DNA of 64,000 bases from an uncultured Sutterella sp. Its GTDB lineage: Bacteria > Pseudomonadota > Gammaproteobacteria > Burkholderiales > Burkholderiaceae_F. The stretch covers positions 186,001 to 250,000 of the forward strand of contig CABQGK010000002.1 of NCBI GenBank assembly GCA_902463725.1, in the 5' to 3' direction. The position numbers and the translations under genes were made by a program. Shown here one piece after another: positions 42,274-52,100 of the stretch (position 1 is its first letter; every line of letters starts with the position of its first letter). The notes beneath the pieces are model-generated. The model searched no databases and was not told the DNA's origin. It saw nothing but the letters and a program-made list of their open reading frames with translations.

Positions 42274-43587
42274 TTACTTACGCAAGTACGCAGGAATCGT
42301 AAAGGTAGGAATACTGCTCGTCGCTTCCGTCGCCGTAGCAGCAGGGGCAGAACTCGCCGCGGGAGCGGCTGCCGCAGCGGCGGAGGCCGCCGTGCTCGTT
42401 GCGGGCGTAGCCGTTTCCATCCCCGCTTCAGGAGTCTGCTCTGTTTGCGCCGCCGGCACGCTCACCCCACTCTGAGGCTGCTCAGCCGCAGGCGCTGCCA
42501 CTGGCGCAGCACTCCCCGTACCACCAAGATACTGCGGGATCACGAGCTGCGGGACATTGTTATCGCCGCTGGGGCGTTGCTCGTCAAAGAACGCCACATT
42601 CGAGCGACCGATGCGAGATTCTGAGGGATCAATCGGGTGGTCAAGCCCCGTCGCAACGAGCGTGACACGCACCTCATCGCCCATACTTTCATCGATGGCC
42701 GAGCCGAAGATAACCACCGCCGAGCGATGCACGAAGGTATTGAGTACTGCCATGGCTTCGCGGATTTCCGTGAGCGTCACACTCTCGTTGCCAGTGAAGT
42801 ACACGAGTAGGCCGCGCGCCCCTTGCAGGTTCGCTCCTTCGATAAGCGGCGAGGCAATTGCCTTTTCCGCAGCAACACGCGCACGATCCGGACCCGTTGC
42901 AGTCGCAAGCCCGATGATTGCGGTGCCGCGTTCGGTCATGACAGTCTTAAGGTCTTCGAAGTCAACATTAATCGTACCCGGCGTATTGATGATTTCGGCA
43001 ATGCCAACACAGGCTTTGTAGAGCACTTCGTTAGACATTTCGAAGCACTCTTTCATCGTGGCATCCTTGGGACACTCACTCTCAAGCTTCTCGTTGAGGA
43101 TGACAATCATCGAGTCCACGTTCGCCTTGAGGTTGTCAATGCCCTGTTCTGCAACACGCATACGACGACCGCCCTCAAAGCTAAAGGGCTTGGTCACCAC
43201 CGCGACCGTGAGAATACCCAATTCCTTGGCAATCTCAGCAATCACTGGCGCAGCCCCCGTACCCGTGCCGCCACCCATACCCGCCGTAATAAAGAGCAGG
43301 TTCGCGTCACGAATCGCCTCAGCAATCTGCTCACGCTTTTCGAGCGCCGCAGCGGCACCGATTTCCGGCTTTGCCCCTGCGCCCAACCCCGTCGAGCCGA
43401 GCTGAATATTGACGTGCGCATGCGAGCGTTGCAGCGCCTGATGATCCGTGTTTGCGGCAATGAATTCAATGCCACGCGCACCTTTGGCTAGCATGTGTTC
43501 CACGGCGTTACCGCCGCCACCACCAACACCGATGACCTTAATGACGGTGCTCATGGTATCAATTTCGGGCATGACTTCGTAAGACAT
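42274..43587 (-). CDS. ftsZ: Cell division GTPase FtsZ
   Basis: A 437-aa tubulin homologue that forms the division ring. GVGGGGGNAV and the signature GMGGGTGTGAAPVIA are intact. A long Ala/Pro/Gln linker (about 340-420) leads to the C-terminal peptide IPTFTIPAYLRK, which binds FtsA and ZipA-type partners. AGAGG lies before the ATG at 43587. The linker is unusually alanine rich. Downstream of ftsA, upstream of lpxC. Confidence 0.98.
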   Translation of the reverse strand: MSYEVMPEIDTMSTVIKVIGVGGGGGNAVEHMLAKGARGIEFIAANTDHQALQRSHAHVNIQLGSTGLGAGAKPEIGAAAALEKREQIAEAIRDANLLFITAGMGGGTGTGAAPVIAEIAKELGILTVAVVTKPFSFEGGRRMRVAEQGIDNLKANVDSMIVILNEKLESECPKDATMKECFEMSNEVLYKACVGIAEIINTPGTINVDFEDLKTVMTERGTAIIGLATATGPDRARVAAEKAIASPLIEGANLQGARGLLVYFTGNESVTLTEIREAMAVLNTFVHRSAVVIFGSAIDESMGDEVRVTLVATGLDHPIDPSESRIGRSNVAFFDEQRPSGDNNVPQLVIPQYLGGTGSAAPVAAPAAEQPQSGVSVPAAQTEQTPEAGMETATPATSTAASAAAAAAPAASSAPAATATEATSSIPTFTIPAYLRK

Positions 43588-43674
43588 GGTTGACCTCTAA
43601 GAATCGAATCCTTTTATTATCGCCCAGAACACGTTTTTTTGCCTATCTTGAGCACGCATCCGAGCCGTATTTTT

Positions 43675-44904
43675 TCAGTAATTGCCTGTAAACAGGGTTT
43701 TCAGCCAACCAAAACGGTTGGTAAAGCCCTTCGGACGGTAGCCGTGCTCCTCTCCCTGCGCAAGCAGTGCACCAGCCGACGAGATTAGGCCCATCGCGAC
43801 ACTCGCTTCAGGCTTACTAATAAGACCGGGTTGCCCCTCGACGTACAGGGGTTTCCCAACACGCACGGGCACACCGAACACTTCACTTGCTACAGTGTCA
43901 ATACCGGGCAGATTCGCCCCGCCCCCCGTGAGCACCACGCAGTGCACATTGCGCAACATATCTGTCTCTTCAAGATCCTTGCGATAGAGCCGGAAGATCT
44001 CGAGCGCACGGCCTCTGAGCGTTTTAACGAGCAACTCCTTCGAGTAAAGCCGCGGCTGACGCCCAGCCTCCTCCTTGGGTTGCACCGTCTCACCACGCTG
44101 AACGCGATTCATGTAGCAGTGTCCTGAATTCACCTTCATGTACTCGGCCTGCTCCAGGGTAAGGCCAAAGATGATCGCGATATCGCGCGTAAAGAACTCT
44201 GCCCCATAGGGGCGCACGTCGGTATAGCAAATCTTGTTTTCGTTAAAAAGTGCAATGGATGTGGTCTGAGCGCCGAGATCGAAAACCACCGTACCGCAGT
44301 ACTTCTCGGTCTCCGAGAGCACGGCTGTTGAAGCCGCCCACGGATGCGGCTCATAGTTAAGCAACTCCAAGCCCGAGCGCTGTAGACAGCGCCGCATATT
44401 CGCTGCGTTACTGAGCGAACCAAACACCGCGTGGTATAGCGCCTCAATACGGTCACCAGTAAAGCCAATAGGCGGCTTATCGGTGAGTGCGTCCCCGCAA
44501 CGGTAACCCTGGGCAATCATCCTGATTAACTGGCGATCCTTGCGAGCACTATGCTCACGTGCGTTGGCTTCAGCAATCTCAACGTCATGCTGGGTCACCT
44601 CACGGCCACGAACAACACTCGTCCCAACACAATCTTCACTCGTTAACGTTGAGCCCCCAATGGCCGCACAGACCTCAGAGATGGGTACCTGCGCGGTGTA
44701 CTGAGCCTCTTTGACCGCCTCACGGATAGAAGTGACCACCCCTTCAAGATCGGCCACGACCCCATGACGGATGCCGTTGGATTGCACGAGCCCATAGCCC
44801 TCAATGTGGAAGAACCCCAGTTCCTCAGAGGGGCGTGCAACAACGCAGAGCACCTTTGTGGTGCCCACGTCAAGTCCAACCAAGATATCCGAGGGATTAT
44901 TCAT
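43675..44904 (-). CDS. ftsA: Cell division protein FtsA
   Basis: A 409-aa actin-like ATPase that ties FtsZ to the membrane. ATP-binding parts LVGLDVGTTKV, VVFDLGAQTTSIALF and VLTGGGANLPGI are clear. The C-terminal amphipathic helix (RFGWLKTLFTGNY) is the membrane anchor. I chose the ATG at 44904, with GGTGG upstream; the frame opens 13 codons earlier. Confidence 0.97.
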   Translation of the reverse strand: MNNPSDILVGLDVGTTKVLCVVARPSEELGFFHIEGYGLVQSNGIRHGVVADLEGVVTSIREAVKEAQYTAQVPISEVCAAIGGSTLTSEDCVGTSVVRGREVTQHDVEIAEANAREHSARKDRQLIRMIAQGYRCGDALTDKPPIGFTGDRIEALYHAVFGSLSNAANMRRCLQRSGLELLNYEPHPWAASTAVLSETEKYCGTVVFDLGAQTTSIALFNENKICYTDVRPYGAEFFTRDIAIIFGLTLEQAEYMKVNSGHCYMNRVQRGETVQPKEEAGRQPRLYSKELLVKTLRGRALEIFRLYRKDLEETDMLRNVHCVVLTGGGANLPGIDTVASEVFGVPVRVGKPLYVEGQPGLISKPEASVAMGLISSAGALLAQGEEHGYRPKGFTNRFGWLKTLFTGNY

Positions 44905-44988
44905 ATCAAACCACCGAGTTGTGTGAGCCGAAATGATAGGCACAAATACAAAGCTTTTGGGAAAAGTCCATTAGGATTTCTCCCGCAA

Positions 44989-45966
44989 TTAGGGCGAAGC
45001 GGCATTGCCACTTGTGCCCACCGCACTATTGATCAAGTCGCCGACAGGATCCTCATCGGGATTGCCCTCAGGCACATCGAGTTCCTGAGCCGCTGGCGCC
45101 TGATTTTCTTTATTGGGTAGCGAAGCCGAAAAAGCGTTGTTGTAGCGCGCATCAATCGAGGCAGGCGGCCCCTGAAGCAACTCGCGAATGCTCGGATAGG
45201 CTGCCACCACATTAACGAGCTTGTCCATCACGCCATCGGTCGCCCCTCTATCCTGCCCAAGGTCAATCTTGGTAGCGGGGATGCTCGCTGAGCTGACCGA
45301 CAAACTCCAACTGCCGCGATCCGAAAGCCACACATCCGTCACCGTCACCCCAAGCGGCTGTACCGCACGGGAAAAGTCGCGATAGTACTGCACAATTTGC
45401 GGGATTTGTGCTGGCGTCCCATAAAAACTTGGCAAGGGAGAGTCTCCAGGCTCCTGCTCATCAGGGTTGCCGATGAACAATTCTCCAGCTGCATCTACCA
45501 AGCGGCCATCTTCGAAAATAGCCACCGCTTGACGGGTAGAAAAGCGCACGATCATCTCATTGGGCCAAACGCGACGCACGCTCACCCCCTTGATCCAAGG
45601 GACACGTTCCGCGGCATCTCGCACCGCGCTCATATCAATCGTAAAGAAGTTGCCATGCACAGCAGGCTCAATAACCTCTTTGAGACGCTGGGGTGGCACC
45701 TTGTTGGTATCGCCCACAACGACAAGCTTCGTGATGTTGAAATACGGCAACGCCACCGCGTACTTCACCCCCCAATAAAGGCCAAAGCACACCATAACGG
45801 TCGTAAAACCGAGCATCATTCCACGCAACGCCGCGCGGATACCCTCTAAGCGCTGGGCGTGATCGATCCCCGCGCGACGAGCGCGCTCAAGCGCCTCGAG
45901 ATCATCGGGCTCGATCGGTACACGCCCGAGTTCGGGCTCATTCTTCGTCTTGTCGTTGCTTGCCAT
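44989..45966 (-). CDS. ftsQ: Cell division protein FtsQ
   Basis: A 325-aa bitopic protein that links early and late divisome parts. Cytoplasmic N-terminus about 50 residues, one membrane helix (about 50-75), a POTRA domain (FNITKLVVVGDTNKVPPQRLKEVIEP), then the FtsQ beta domain. The last 45 residues form an acidic, Ala/Pro/Asn-rich tail (LDVPEGNPDEDPVGDL), longer than in E. coli FtsQ. Between ddl and ftsA. Confidence 0.92.
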   Translation of the reverse strand: MASNDKTKNEPELGRVPIEPDDLEALERARRAGIDHAQRLEGIRAALRGMMLGFTTVMVCFGLYWGVKYAVALPYFNITKLVVVGDTNKVPPQRLKEVIEPAVHGNFFTIDMSAVRDAAERVPWIKGVSVRRVWPNEMIVRFSTRQAVAIFEDGRLVDAAGELFIGNPDEQEPGDSPLPSFYGTPAQIPQIVQYYRDFSRAVQPLGVTVTDVWLSDRGSWSLSVSSASIPATKIDLGQDRGATDGVMDKLVNVVAAYPSIRELLQGPPASIDARYNNAFSASLPNKENQAPAAQELDVPEGNPDEDPVGDLINSAVGTSGNAASP

Positions 45967-46000
45967 AGTCGTCGATCGCCGTCTTGCTCAACGCGCGCAG

Positions 46001-46921
46001 TTAGTCACATTGTGCAAGCGCGAGGACATTGAGGCAGAGATCTGCATAGCTCATTCCAACCGCCCGCGCTGCCATGGGCACGAGCGAGTGCGGCGTCATC
46101 CCTGGTGAGGTGTTGATTTCAAGTAGCGCAAAGCGCCCATCTGCGCGTTGCATCACATCGACTCGCGCCCAACCACGCGCGCCAATCGCCGCAAATGCCC
46201 GCTCGCAGAGCGCCGACAGCTCACTCGCCTCGGCCTCGGGCAAGGGCGCCGGGCACGTGTACTTCACCGCATCACCAAAGTACTTGTTCTGGAAATCGTA
46301 GTCACCCTCGGGCGCGGAGATTTCAATCACAGGAAGTGCTCGCCCGTCAAGAAGCGCCACCGTAAACTCCCGCCCATGGATATATTCTTCAATGAGAATC
46401 TCGCTGTCGGCAATCGCGTTGATCGCCGCGCGCACGCTCTCGAGCGTCGGCGTCTGAAGTTTGGAAACCCCAATGGAGCTCCCATCGTGGCCGGGCTTAA
46501 CAATGAGACCCGACTTGCCAAAACGCTCGATGATTTCCAGGATCTGCTCGTCACTCACCGCTGCGTTCAGCGCCACGCCTTCAGGCACTGGCAAGCCTGC
46601 TGCACGCCAAATCGTCTTGGTCATCTCCTTATCCATGGCAATGGCACAAGCCATCACCCCTGGGCCCGTATAGGGAATACCCAAGTAGTTGAGCACCCCC
46701 TGCAGGGTGCCGTCCTCGCCACCGACGCCATGCAGCGCAATAAATGCACGGTCAAAGCCCCCTTGCTCGAGCTGTGCGAGAGACTGCTCCTTGGGGTCAA
46801 ACACCGTCACGTTGACGCCGCGCGAAACGAGCGCGTCACGCACGCCTGCCCCCGACATGAGGGAGACTTCACGTTCGGAGGACGTACCTCCCATAAAAAG
46901 GACAACCTTTTCTTCTGCCAT
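46001..46921 (-). CDS. ddl: D-alanine--D-alanine ligase
   Basis: A 306-aa ATP-grasp enzyme making D-Ala-D-Ala for peptidoglycan. FMGGTSSEREVSLMSG, ALHGVGGEDGTLQG and the late LLEINTSPGMTPHSL are conserved active-site segments; the last marks a D-Ala rather than D-Lac enzyme only loosely. The start at 46921 has AAGGAA upstream; the open frame before it overlaps murC and is not real. Ten nt after murC. Confidence 0.97.
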   Translation of the reverse strand: MAEEKVVLFMGGTSSEREVSLMSGAGVRDALVSRGVNVTVFDPKEQSLAQLEQGGFDRAFIALHGVGGEDGTLQGVLNYLGIPYTGPGVMACAIAMDKEMTKTIWRAAGLPVPEGVALNAAVSDEQILEIIERFGKSGLIVKPGHDGSSIGVSKLQTPTLESVRAAINAIADSEILIEEYIHGREFTVALLDGRALPVIEISAPEGDYDFQNKYFGDAVKYTCPAPLPEAEASELSALCERAFAAIGARGWARVDVMQRADGRFALLEINTSPGMTPHSLVPMAARAVGMSYADLCLNVLALAQCD

Positions 46922-46931
46922 TTTTTGTTCC

Positions 46932-48335
46932 TTAGTGCTGAAGCTGTGCACTGGCCAATTGTGCTGGTAGACGTCCGATCGAGCCCGCGCCCATCGTGAC
47001 CACAATGTCACCGTCACGGACGACGCGCGCGATCGCCGCGCGCATATCCTCAAGCGCCACGACCTGTGGAGCTCGACCACTCAAACGCGCAATCTCCGCA
47101 GCCAAATGCTGACTATCCGCCCCAGCAATAGGGGCTTCACCAGCGGGATAAACTTCTGCGAGCACCACCTCTTCAATCGGTGCAAGCACCTCAGCAAACT
47201 GCGTCAAGCAGTCACGCGTACGGCTGTAGCGGTGCGGTTGGAAAGCAACCACCAAACGCCGATCGGGCCAAGCGCCTCGGATCGCCGCAATCGTTGCCGC
47301 CATCTCATGGGGGTGATGTCCGTAGTCATCAATGAGCTCGTAGCTACCGGCAATCGAGCCATCGTCACGACGCACAGGGACTTCGCCATAGCGCGCAAAG
47401 CGCCGGCCGACACCGCGAAATTCTGCGAGCCCCTTGACGATGGCGTCATCAGCCACACCGACAATGGTCGCGATGGCAATGGCGGCAAGCGCATTACGCA
47501 CGTTATGTAGCCCCGGCAAATTCAGTACGACGGGGAGCGGAGGATGGTCGGGACGAAGGACAGTAAAGGCCATCTGCGTGCCCTGCGCGCGGACGTCAAT
47601 GGCGCGAACTTGCGCCTCAGAGGAAAGGCCATAGCCCACAATGCGCTTGGTGACGCGCGGACAGATCGAGCGCACATTCTCATCGTCGACGCAAAGCACG
47701 GCCACCCCGTAAAAAGGTAGGCGTTCAAGAAAATCGACAAAAGCCGTCTTGAGCGTTTCGAAATTATGCCCATACGTGTCCATGTGGTCTTCGTCGATAT
47801 TGGTGACAGCGCTGATGACAGGGGTGAGATTCAGGAATGAGGCATCACTTTCATCGGCCTCCGCTACTAAAAACTCCCCCGTGCCCAGGCGTGCATTCGC
47901 CCCTGCGCTATTGAGTTTGCCGCCAATGACAAACGTGGGGTCGAGCCCACCCGCAGCCAATAGCGAAGTCGTCAGTGACGTGGTTGTTGTTTTCCCGTGC
48001 GCGCCAGCAATCGCGATACCGCGTCTCAAACGCATCAGCTCTGCAAGCATCACAGCGCGTGGCACCACGGGCACACCAATCTCGCGCGCCGCAACCACTT
48101 CGGGGTTGTCGGCTTTCACCGCCGAGGAAATCACTACCACATCCGCACCACGAATGTGCTTTTTATCGTGCCCGACAAAAATCCGAGCACCGAGCGTCTG
48201 TAGTCGCTCCGTCACTGGCGTGCTCGCCAGATCTGAGCCACTCACCACATAGCCCAAGTTAATCAGCACTTCAGCGATGCCGCTCATCCCCGCGCCACCA
48301 ATACCGATGAAGTGCAGATGTTTTACCAAAAACAT
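46932..48335 (-). CDS. murC: UDP-N-acetylmuramate--L-alanine ligase
   Basis: A 467-aa Mur ligase adding L-Ala to UDP-MurNAc. N-terminal FIGIGGAGMSGIAEVL and ATP loop GAHGKTTTTSLTTSL identify MurC. DDYGHHPHEM and FQPHRYSRTRD are conserved C-terminal parts. Start ATG at 48335 with AAGGA upstream. Lies 13 nt after murG. Confidence 0.97.
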   Translation of the reverse strand: MFLVKHLHFIGIGGAGMSGIAEVLINLGYVVSGSDLASTPVTERLQTLGARIFVGHDKKHIRGADVVVISSAVKADNPEVVAAREIGVPVVPRAVMLAELMRLRRGIAIAGAHGKTTTTSLTTSLLAAGGLDPTFVIGGKLNSAGANARLGTGEFLVAEADESDASFLNLTPVISAVTNIDEDHMDTYGHNFETLKTAFVDFLERLPFYGVAVLCVDDENVRSICPRVTKRIVGYGLSSEAQVRAIDVRAQGTQMAFTVLRPDHPPLPVVLNLPGLHNVRNALAAIAIATIVGVADDAIVKGLAEFRGVGRRFARYGEVPVRRDDGSIAGSYELIDDYGHHPHEMAATIAAIRGAWPDRRLVVAFQPHRYSRTRDCLTQFAEVLAPIEEVVLAEVYPAGEAPIAGADSQHLAAEIARLSGRAPQVVALEDMRAAIARVVRDGDIVVTMGAGSIGRLPAQLASAQLQH

Positions 48336-48348
48336 ATTGATCCTTTTT

Positions 48349-49458
48349 TCAAGCGATTTCCTGCGGAGCAAGTCCTGCGCTCACGCGCTCAATCAGATCG
48401 GCCACATTTTCCGTCGCGCGCGCCTTACCAAGCCGTGCAGCGTTCTCACCAAGCGCAACGAGTCGCTCACGCGTCAGCCCCTCAAGGAGCGTTTTGAGCG
48501 ACTCAGGCGTCAAATCCTTCTGCTCTAAGAGAATGGCCGCTTCTTTACTCGCCATATAGCGCGCGTTGCCCAACTGGTGCGCCGTGGTTTTTGCCACAAA
48601 AGGCACCAATATCGCGGGCACGCCTCCAACGGCGAGCTCACTAACGCTCGTGGCCCCCGAGCGGCAAATCACCACATCCGCATTCGCGTACTCCGTTGCC
48701 ATATCGTTAATGAAAGCACGTACGTCGGCAGTCACGCCGAGCGCAGCGTAGGCAGCACGCACGGCCTCATCTCGATCACGCCCCGTCTGGTGCACCACCG
48801 TGGGACGCTCGGCCGCTGGCATGAGCGCAAGCGCTTGCGGCAGCGTCTCGTTGAGCACCTTTGCGCCGAGACTGCCCCCAAAAACAAAAAGCTTCAGCGG
48901 GCCGCTACGGCCAGCGAAACGCTCCCGAACGCTCGACAGCGCAACAATGTCTGCCCGCACGGGGTTACCCGTTATCACACCCTTGTCTTTGGCAAAAGAG
49001 CGCGCCCCGCCAGCAAAGCCACAGGCCAACGCCGTGGTAAAGGGCATCAGCGTATTGGTGGACATCAAGAGATCGGCGTCACAATTCATCATGACGAGCG
49101 GAATACCGAGCGAGCGCGCTGCAAAGCCCACGGGCACCGCAACGTATCCCCCTGTTGAAAAGACCACTGAGGGACGCGCGCGCTTCAGTTGCGCACGAGC
49201 CGCAAAAAAGGCGCCCACAAGCTTCAAGCCCCCCGTCAAGGCTCCAAAGAGGCCACGGCCTCGTACACCACGGAAATTGAGTCCCGTAAAGGGGATCTGA
49301 TCGCGAGCAACCAGCCCGCCTTCCATCCCGCTGAGCGTACCGAGCCATGAAAGACTCCAACCACGGCGCTTGAGCTCACGCGCCACGGCTAAGCCTGGCA
49401 TCACGTGCCCGCCTGTACCCGCCGCCGCGATCACGATGCGCTTTGCCGTCTCCGTCAT
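48349..49458 (-). CDS. murG: Lipid II synthase MurG (GlcNAc transferase)
   Basis: A 369-aa GT-B enzyme on the inner face of the membrane, adding GlcNAc to lipid I. Glycine-rich loop IAAAGTGGHVMPGLAVA; donor-binding parts VFGGSLGAKVLNETLP and VICRSGATSVSELAVGG. Overlaps ftsW by 4 nt. Confidence 0.97.
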   Translation of the reverse strand: MTETAKRIVIAAAGTGGHVMPGLAVARELKRRGWSLSWLGTLSGMEGGLVARDQIPFTGLNFRGVRGRGLFGALTGGLKLVGAFFAARAQLKRARPSVVFSTGGYVAVPVGFAARSLGIPLVMMNCDADLLMSTNTLMPFTTALACGFAGGARSFAKDKGVITGNPVRADIVALSSVRERFAGRSGPLKLFVFGGSLGAKVLNETLPQALALMPAAERPTVVHQTGRDRDEAVRAAYAALGVTADVRAFINDMATEYANADVVICRSGATSVSELAVGGVPAILVPFVAKTTAHQLGNARYMASKEAAILLEQKDLTPESLKTLLEGLTRERLVALGENAARLGKARATENVADLIERVSAGLAPQEIA

Positions 49459-50648
49459 ACTTGTCCCCCTAGCATGAGAATCTTGTTTTCCTTATCTACT
49501 CGCAGTAAGAGCCCGATCGCCGCAAGGCTTGAAAGCAAGGCGCTACCGCCAAAACTCAGTAGCGGCATCGTCAGCCCCTTCGTGGGCAACAAACCGCTCG
49601 CCACGCCTACATTGATGAAAACCTGTACACCAAACCAGACCCCCACACCTTGCGCGAGCATCCCAGAGAAAAATCTCTCCATTTTAATCGCAACACGCCC
49701 AATCTCAAAGGCATAACGAATGAGCCAATAGTCGAGAAAGAGCACGAGGAGAACGCCGACAAATCCCGTCTCTTCGGCCACGACCGCCATGATGAAGTCC
49801 GTATGGGCCTCAGGCAGGTAGTAGAGCTTTTCCACTGAGCCACCAAGCCCCACACCAAAGAGCTCCCCACGCCCAAAAGCAATGAGCGAATGTGAGAGCT
49901 GATACGCCTTATCAAGCACGTACTCCGGATCCCACGGATTGAGGTAGGCAAGCATACGCCCCATTCGCCAAGGCGTATCCACAATCATCCAACCCACAAA
50001 ACTCACCACGACGATGAGCACAACGATGAAAATCCAGTACGAAAGTCCGCCCAAAAAGAGCAGCCCCATCAGTTCGGCGACGATCACCACCAAGGCCCCA
50101 AGGTCTGGCTGTTTAACAATGAGCCCAGCAAGTAGCGTCATCATCACAGCCATAGGGAAAAAGCCCTTGGAGAAGGAATGCATGTACTCTTGGCGCGAGA
50201 CCGTATACCAAGCCGCCATGAAGAGCGCGGCCACTTTCATCACCTCAGTGACCTGCAAATTCATGACGCCAAGCGGAATCCAGCGCCGTGAGCCGTTGAC
50301 AACACGCCCAATGCCAGGCACGAGCACTGCCGCCAGCAGCAGTAGTGCGCCCGCGAAAATCCAAGGGGCGAGCTTAAACCACACACGCATCGGCACTTGA
50401 TAGACAATGGCGCAAGCAATCAAACCAATGGCAATACTCTGTAAGTGTTTGACGAGAAAGTACGTACTCTCCACACCATATCGCGCATTGTCGGCAAACA
50501 TCGTGGTGGCAGAATAAACCATCACCGTACCAATGCCCAAAAGGGAGAAGACACAAAGTATCAACTCCCAATTGAGCCCCGTCGGGGTCACTTGCCTCAC
50601 GAAGGGCTGTTCAATAGGCTTTTGTTTGCCGGCCTTACGTTTCAGCAC
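49455..50648 (-). CDS. ftsW: Peptidoglycan polymerase FtsW (SEDS family)
   Basis: A 397-aa protein with about ten membrane helices that polymerises septal glycan with FtsI. Conserved parts: GSRRWIPLG, LKQPDLG-type segment here VKQPDLGALVVI, and near the end TKGLTMPLLSFGGSALLSSLAAIGLLLRV. It overlaps murD by 7 nt and murG by 4 nt. Confidence 0.97.
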   Translation of the reverse strand: MLKRKAGKQKPIEQPFVRQVTPTGLNWELILCVFSLLGIGTVMVYSATTMFADNARYGVESTYFLVKHLQSIAIGLIACAIVYQVPMRVWFKLAPWIFAGALLLLAAVLVPGIGRVVNGSRRWIPLGVMNLQVTEVMKVAALFMAAWYTVSRQEYMHSFSKGFFPMAVMMTLLAGLIVKQPDLGALVVIVAELMGLLFLGGLSYWIFIVVLIVVVSFVGWMIVDTPWRMGRMLAYLNPWDPEYVLDKAYQLSHSLIAFGRGELFGVGLGGSVEKLYYLPEAHTDFIMAVVAEETGFVGVLLVLFLDYWLIRYAFEIGRVAIKMERFFSGMLAQGVGVWFGVQVFINVGVASGLLPTKGLTMPLLSFGGSALLSSLAAIGLLLRVDKENKILMLGGQV

Positions 50649-52090
50649 CGCTCATTTCCCTCCACAAGCTGATGCGCACGCGCGACAAAACGAGCGCTCC
50701 GCTCAGCGTAATCGCGGAACATATCCCAAGATGCACAGGCGGGCGAGAGCAGAATCACGTCGCCACGTTGACGACGGTTCCAGAGCCACTCCACCGCCTC
50801 TTCGAGCGAGGTAAACCGCGCCTGAGGAATTCCCGCGGGAGCAATCGCTTCGGAAATCTTGCCCGCATCGCGCCCAATCAGTGCCACAGCACCCGTGCAT
50901 CCTGCGAGCGCCTCGCAAAGCGGCGTAAAGTCCTGCCCCTTGCCGTCTCCGCCCATCAGGATCAACACACGCCGTTTTTGGGCCGCAAAGCCACGCACCG
51001 CAGCCATGACCGCGCCCACGTTGGTACCCTTACTGTCGTCAACGAACGTCACCCCATCGGCAGTGCTGAGTACTGCTTCGACGCGGTGCGGCTCCCCTTT
51101 ATAGGTGCGTAGCGCCTCAAGCGCTGCCTCCTCTGGTAAGCCCACGGCACGCACGAGTAGCAGGGCGGCCAAGGCATTCATCGCGTTATGACGTCCGAGA
51201 ATATGCAAACTCTCTTCGGCAATGAGCGGCACCAGTGCGCCCGCTTCACGACGCACGAGCACCGTGTGTGTATTGTTCTCCACTAAGCCCGCGTCGCCCT
51301 CACGCTCTGGGGTGTCGTCGCCAAAGGTGACGTACGCACCGCCCTCGGCATAGCGTAGCGTGCGTGCATCGTTACGATTGACAACACGCACTGTTTGGGC
51401 ACTAAAAATACGCGCCTTGGCTGCGCCATACGCCTCAAGACTACCATGCCAATCGATGTGATCCTCGGTGAGGTTGAGATAGGTAGCGGCATCGCAAACA
51501 AGGCTTGCGGTTGTCTCAAGCTGAAAGCTTGAGAGCTCGAGCACCCAAAAGTCTGGAAGCTCGTCGCGGCGCTCCGCTTCAAGCAACTCGTGCAAGGCAT
51601 TGGGACCGATGTTGCCAGCAACGATCACGCTTCTGCCCGCAGCGGCCACCATCTTGCCCGTCAAGGACGTTGTTGTGGTCTTACCGTTTGTGCCCGTGAT
51701 ACCAATCACTTTGGGACGGTAGCCGCTCGTCTCAGCAAGGCGCTTTAATTCACGTGCGAAAAGCTCAATCTCCCCCACAACCTCGATACCTTGGCGACGA
51801 GCCGCCGCCACAAGCGATGCCACGGGACCTACATTAGGTGAGATCCCTGGGCTTATCACTAGAAGTGTCACGCCTTCGAGCAGCGCTTCATCCGTGCGCC
51901 CAGCTGCCGCCTCAACCTGCGGTAGTGCCACAAAACGCGACAGCATAGGCGGCATTTCACGCGTATCGGTAGCTCTGACGCGCCAGCCACGTGCGATCAA
52001 CCCCTCAGTGCTCGCAAGGCCACTTGCTCCCATGCCAATGACAAGCGCAAGGGGACTTAACGCGCCATCCATCTTTTCCGAGCTCATCAC
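50642..52090 (-). CDS. murD: UDP-MurNAc-L-alanine--D-glutamate ligase
   Basis: A 482-aa Mur ligase adding D-Glu. ALVIGMGASGLASTEGL and the ATP loop GITGTNGKTTTTSLTG; FVDDSKGTNVGAV is the C-terminal MurD signature. It lies 10 nt after mraY and overlaps ftsW by 7 nt. Confidence 0.97.
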   Translation of the reverse strand: MMSSEKMDGALSPLALVIGMGASGLASTEGLIARGWRVRATDTREMPPMLSRFVALPQVEAAAGRTDEALLEGVTLLVISPGISPNVGPVASLVAAARRQGIEVVGEIELFARELKRLAETSGYRPKVIGITGTNGKTTTTSLTGKMVAAAGRSVIVAGNIGPNALHELLEAERRDELPDFWVLELSSFQLETTASLVCDAATYLNLTEDHIDWHGSLEAYGAAKARIFSAQTVRVVNRNDARTLRYAEGGAYVTFGDDTPEREGDAGLVENNTHTVLVRREAGALVPLIAEESLHILGRHNAMNALAALLLVRAVGLPEEAALEALRTYKGEPHRVEAVLSTADGVTFVDDSKGTNVGAVMAAVRGFAAQKRRVLILMGGDGKGQDFTPLCEALAGCTGAVALIGRDAGKISEAIAPAGIPQARFTSLEEAVEWLWNRRQRGDVILLSPACASWDMFRDYAERSARFVARAHQLVEGNERC

Positions 52091-52100
52091 AGTTTGTCCT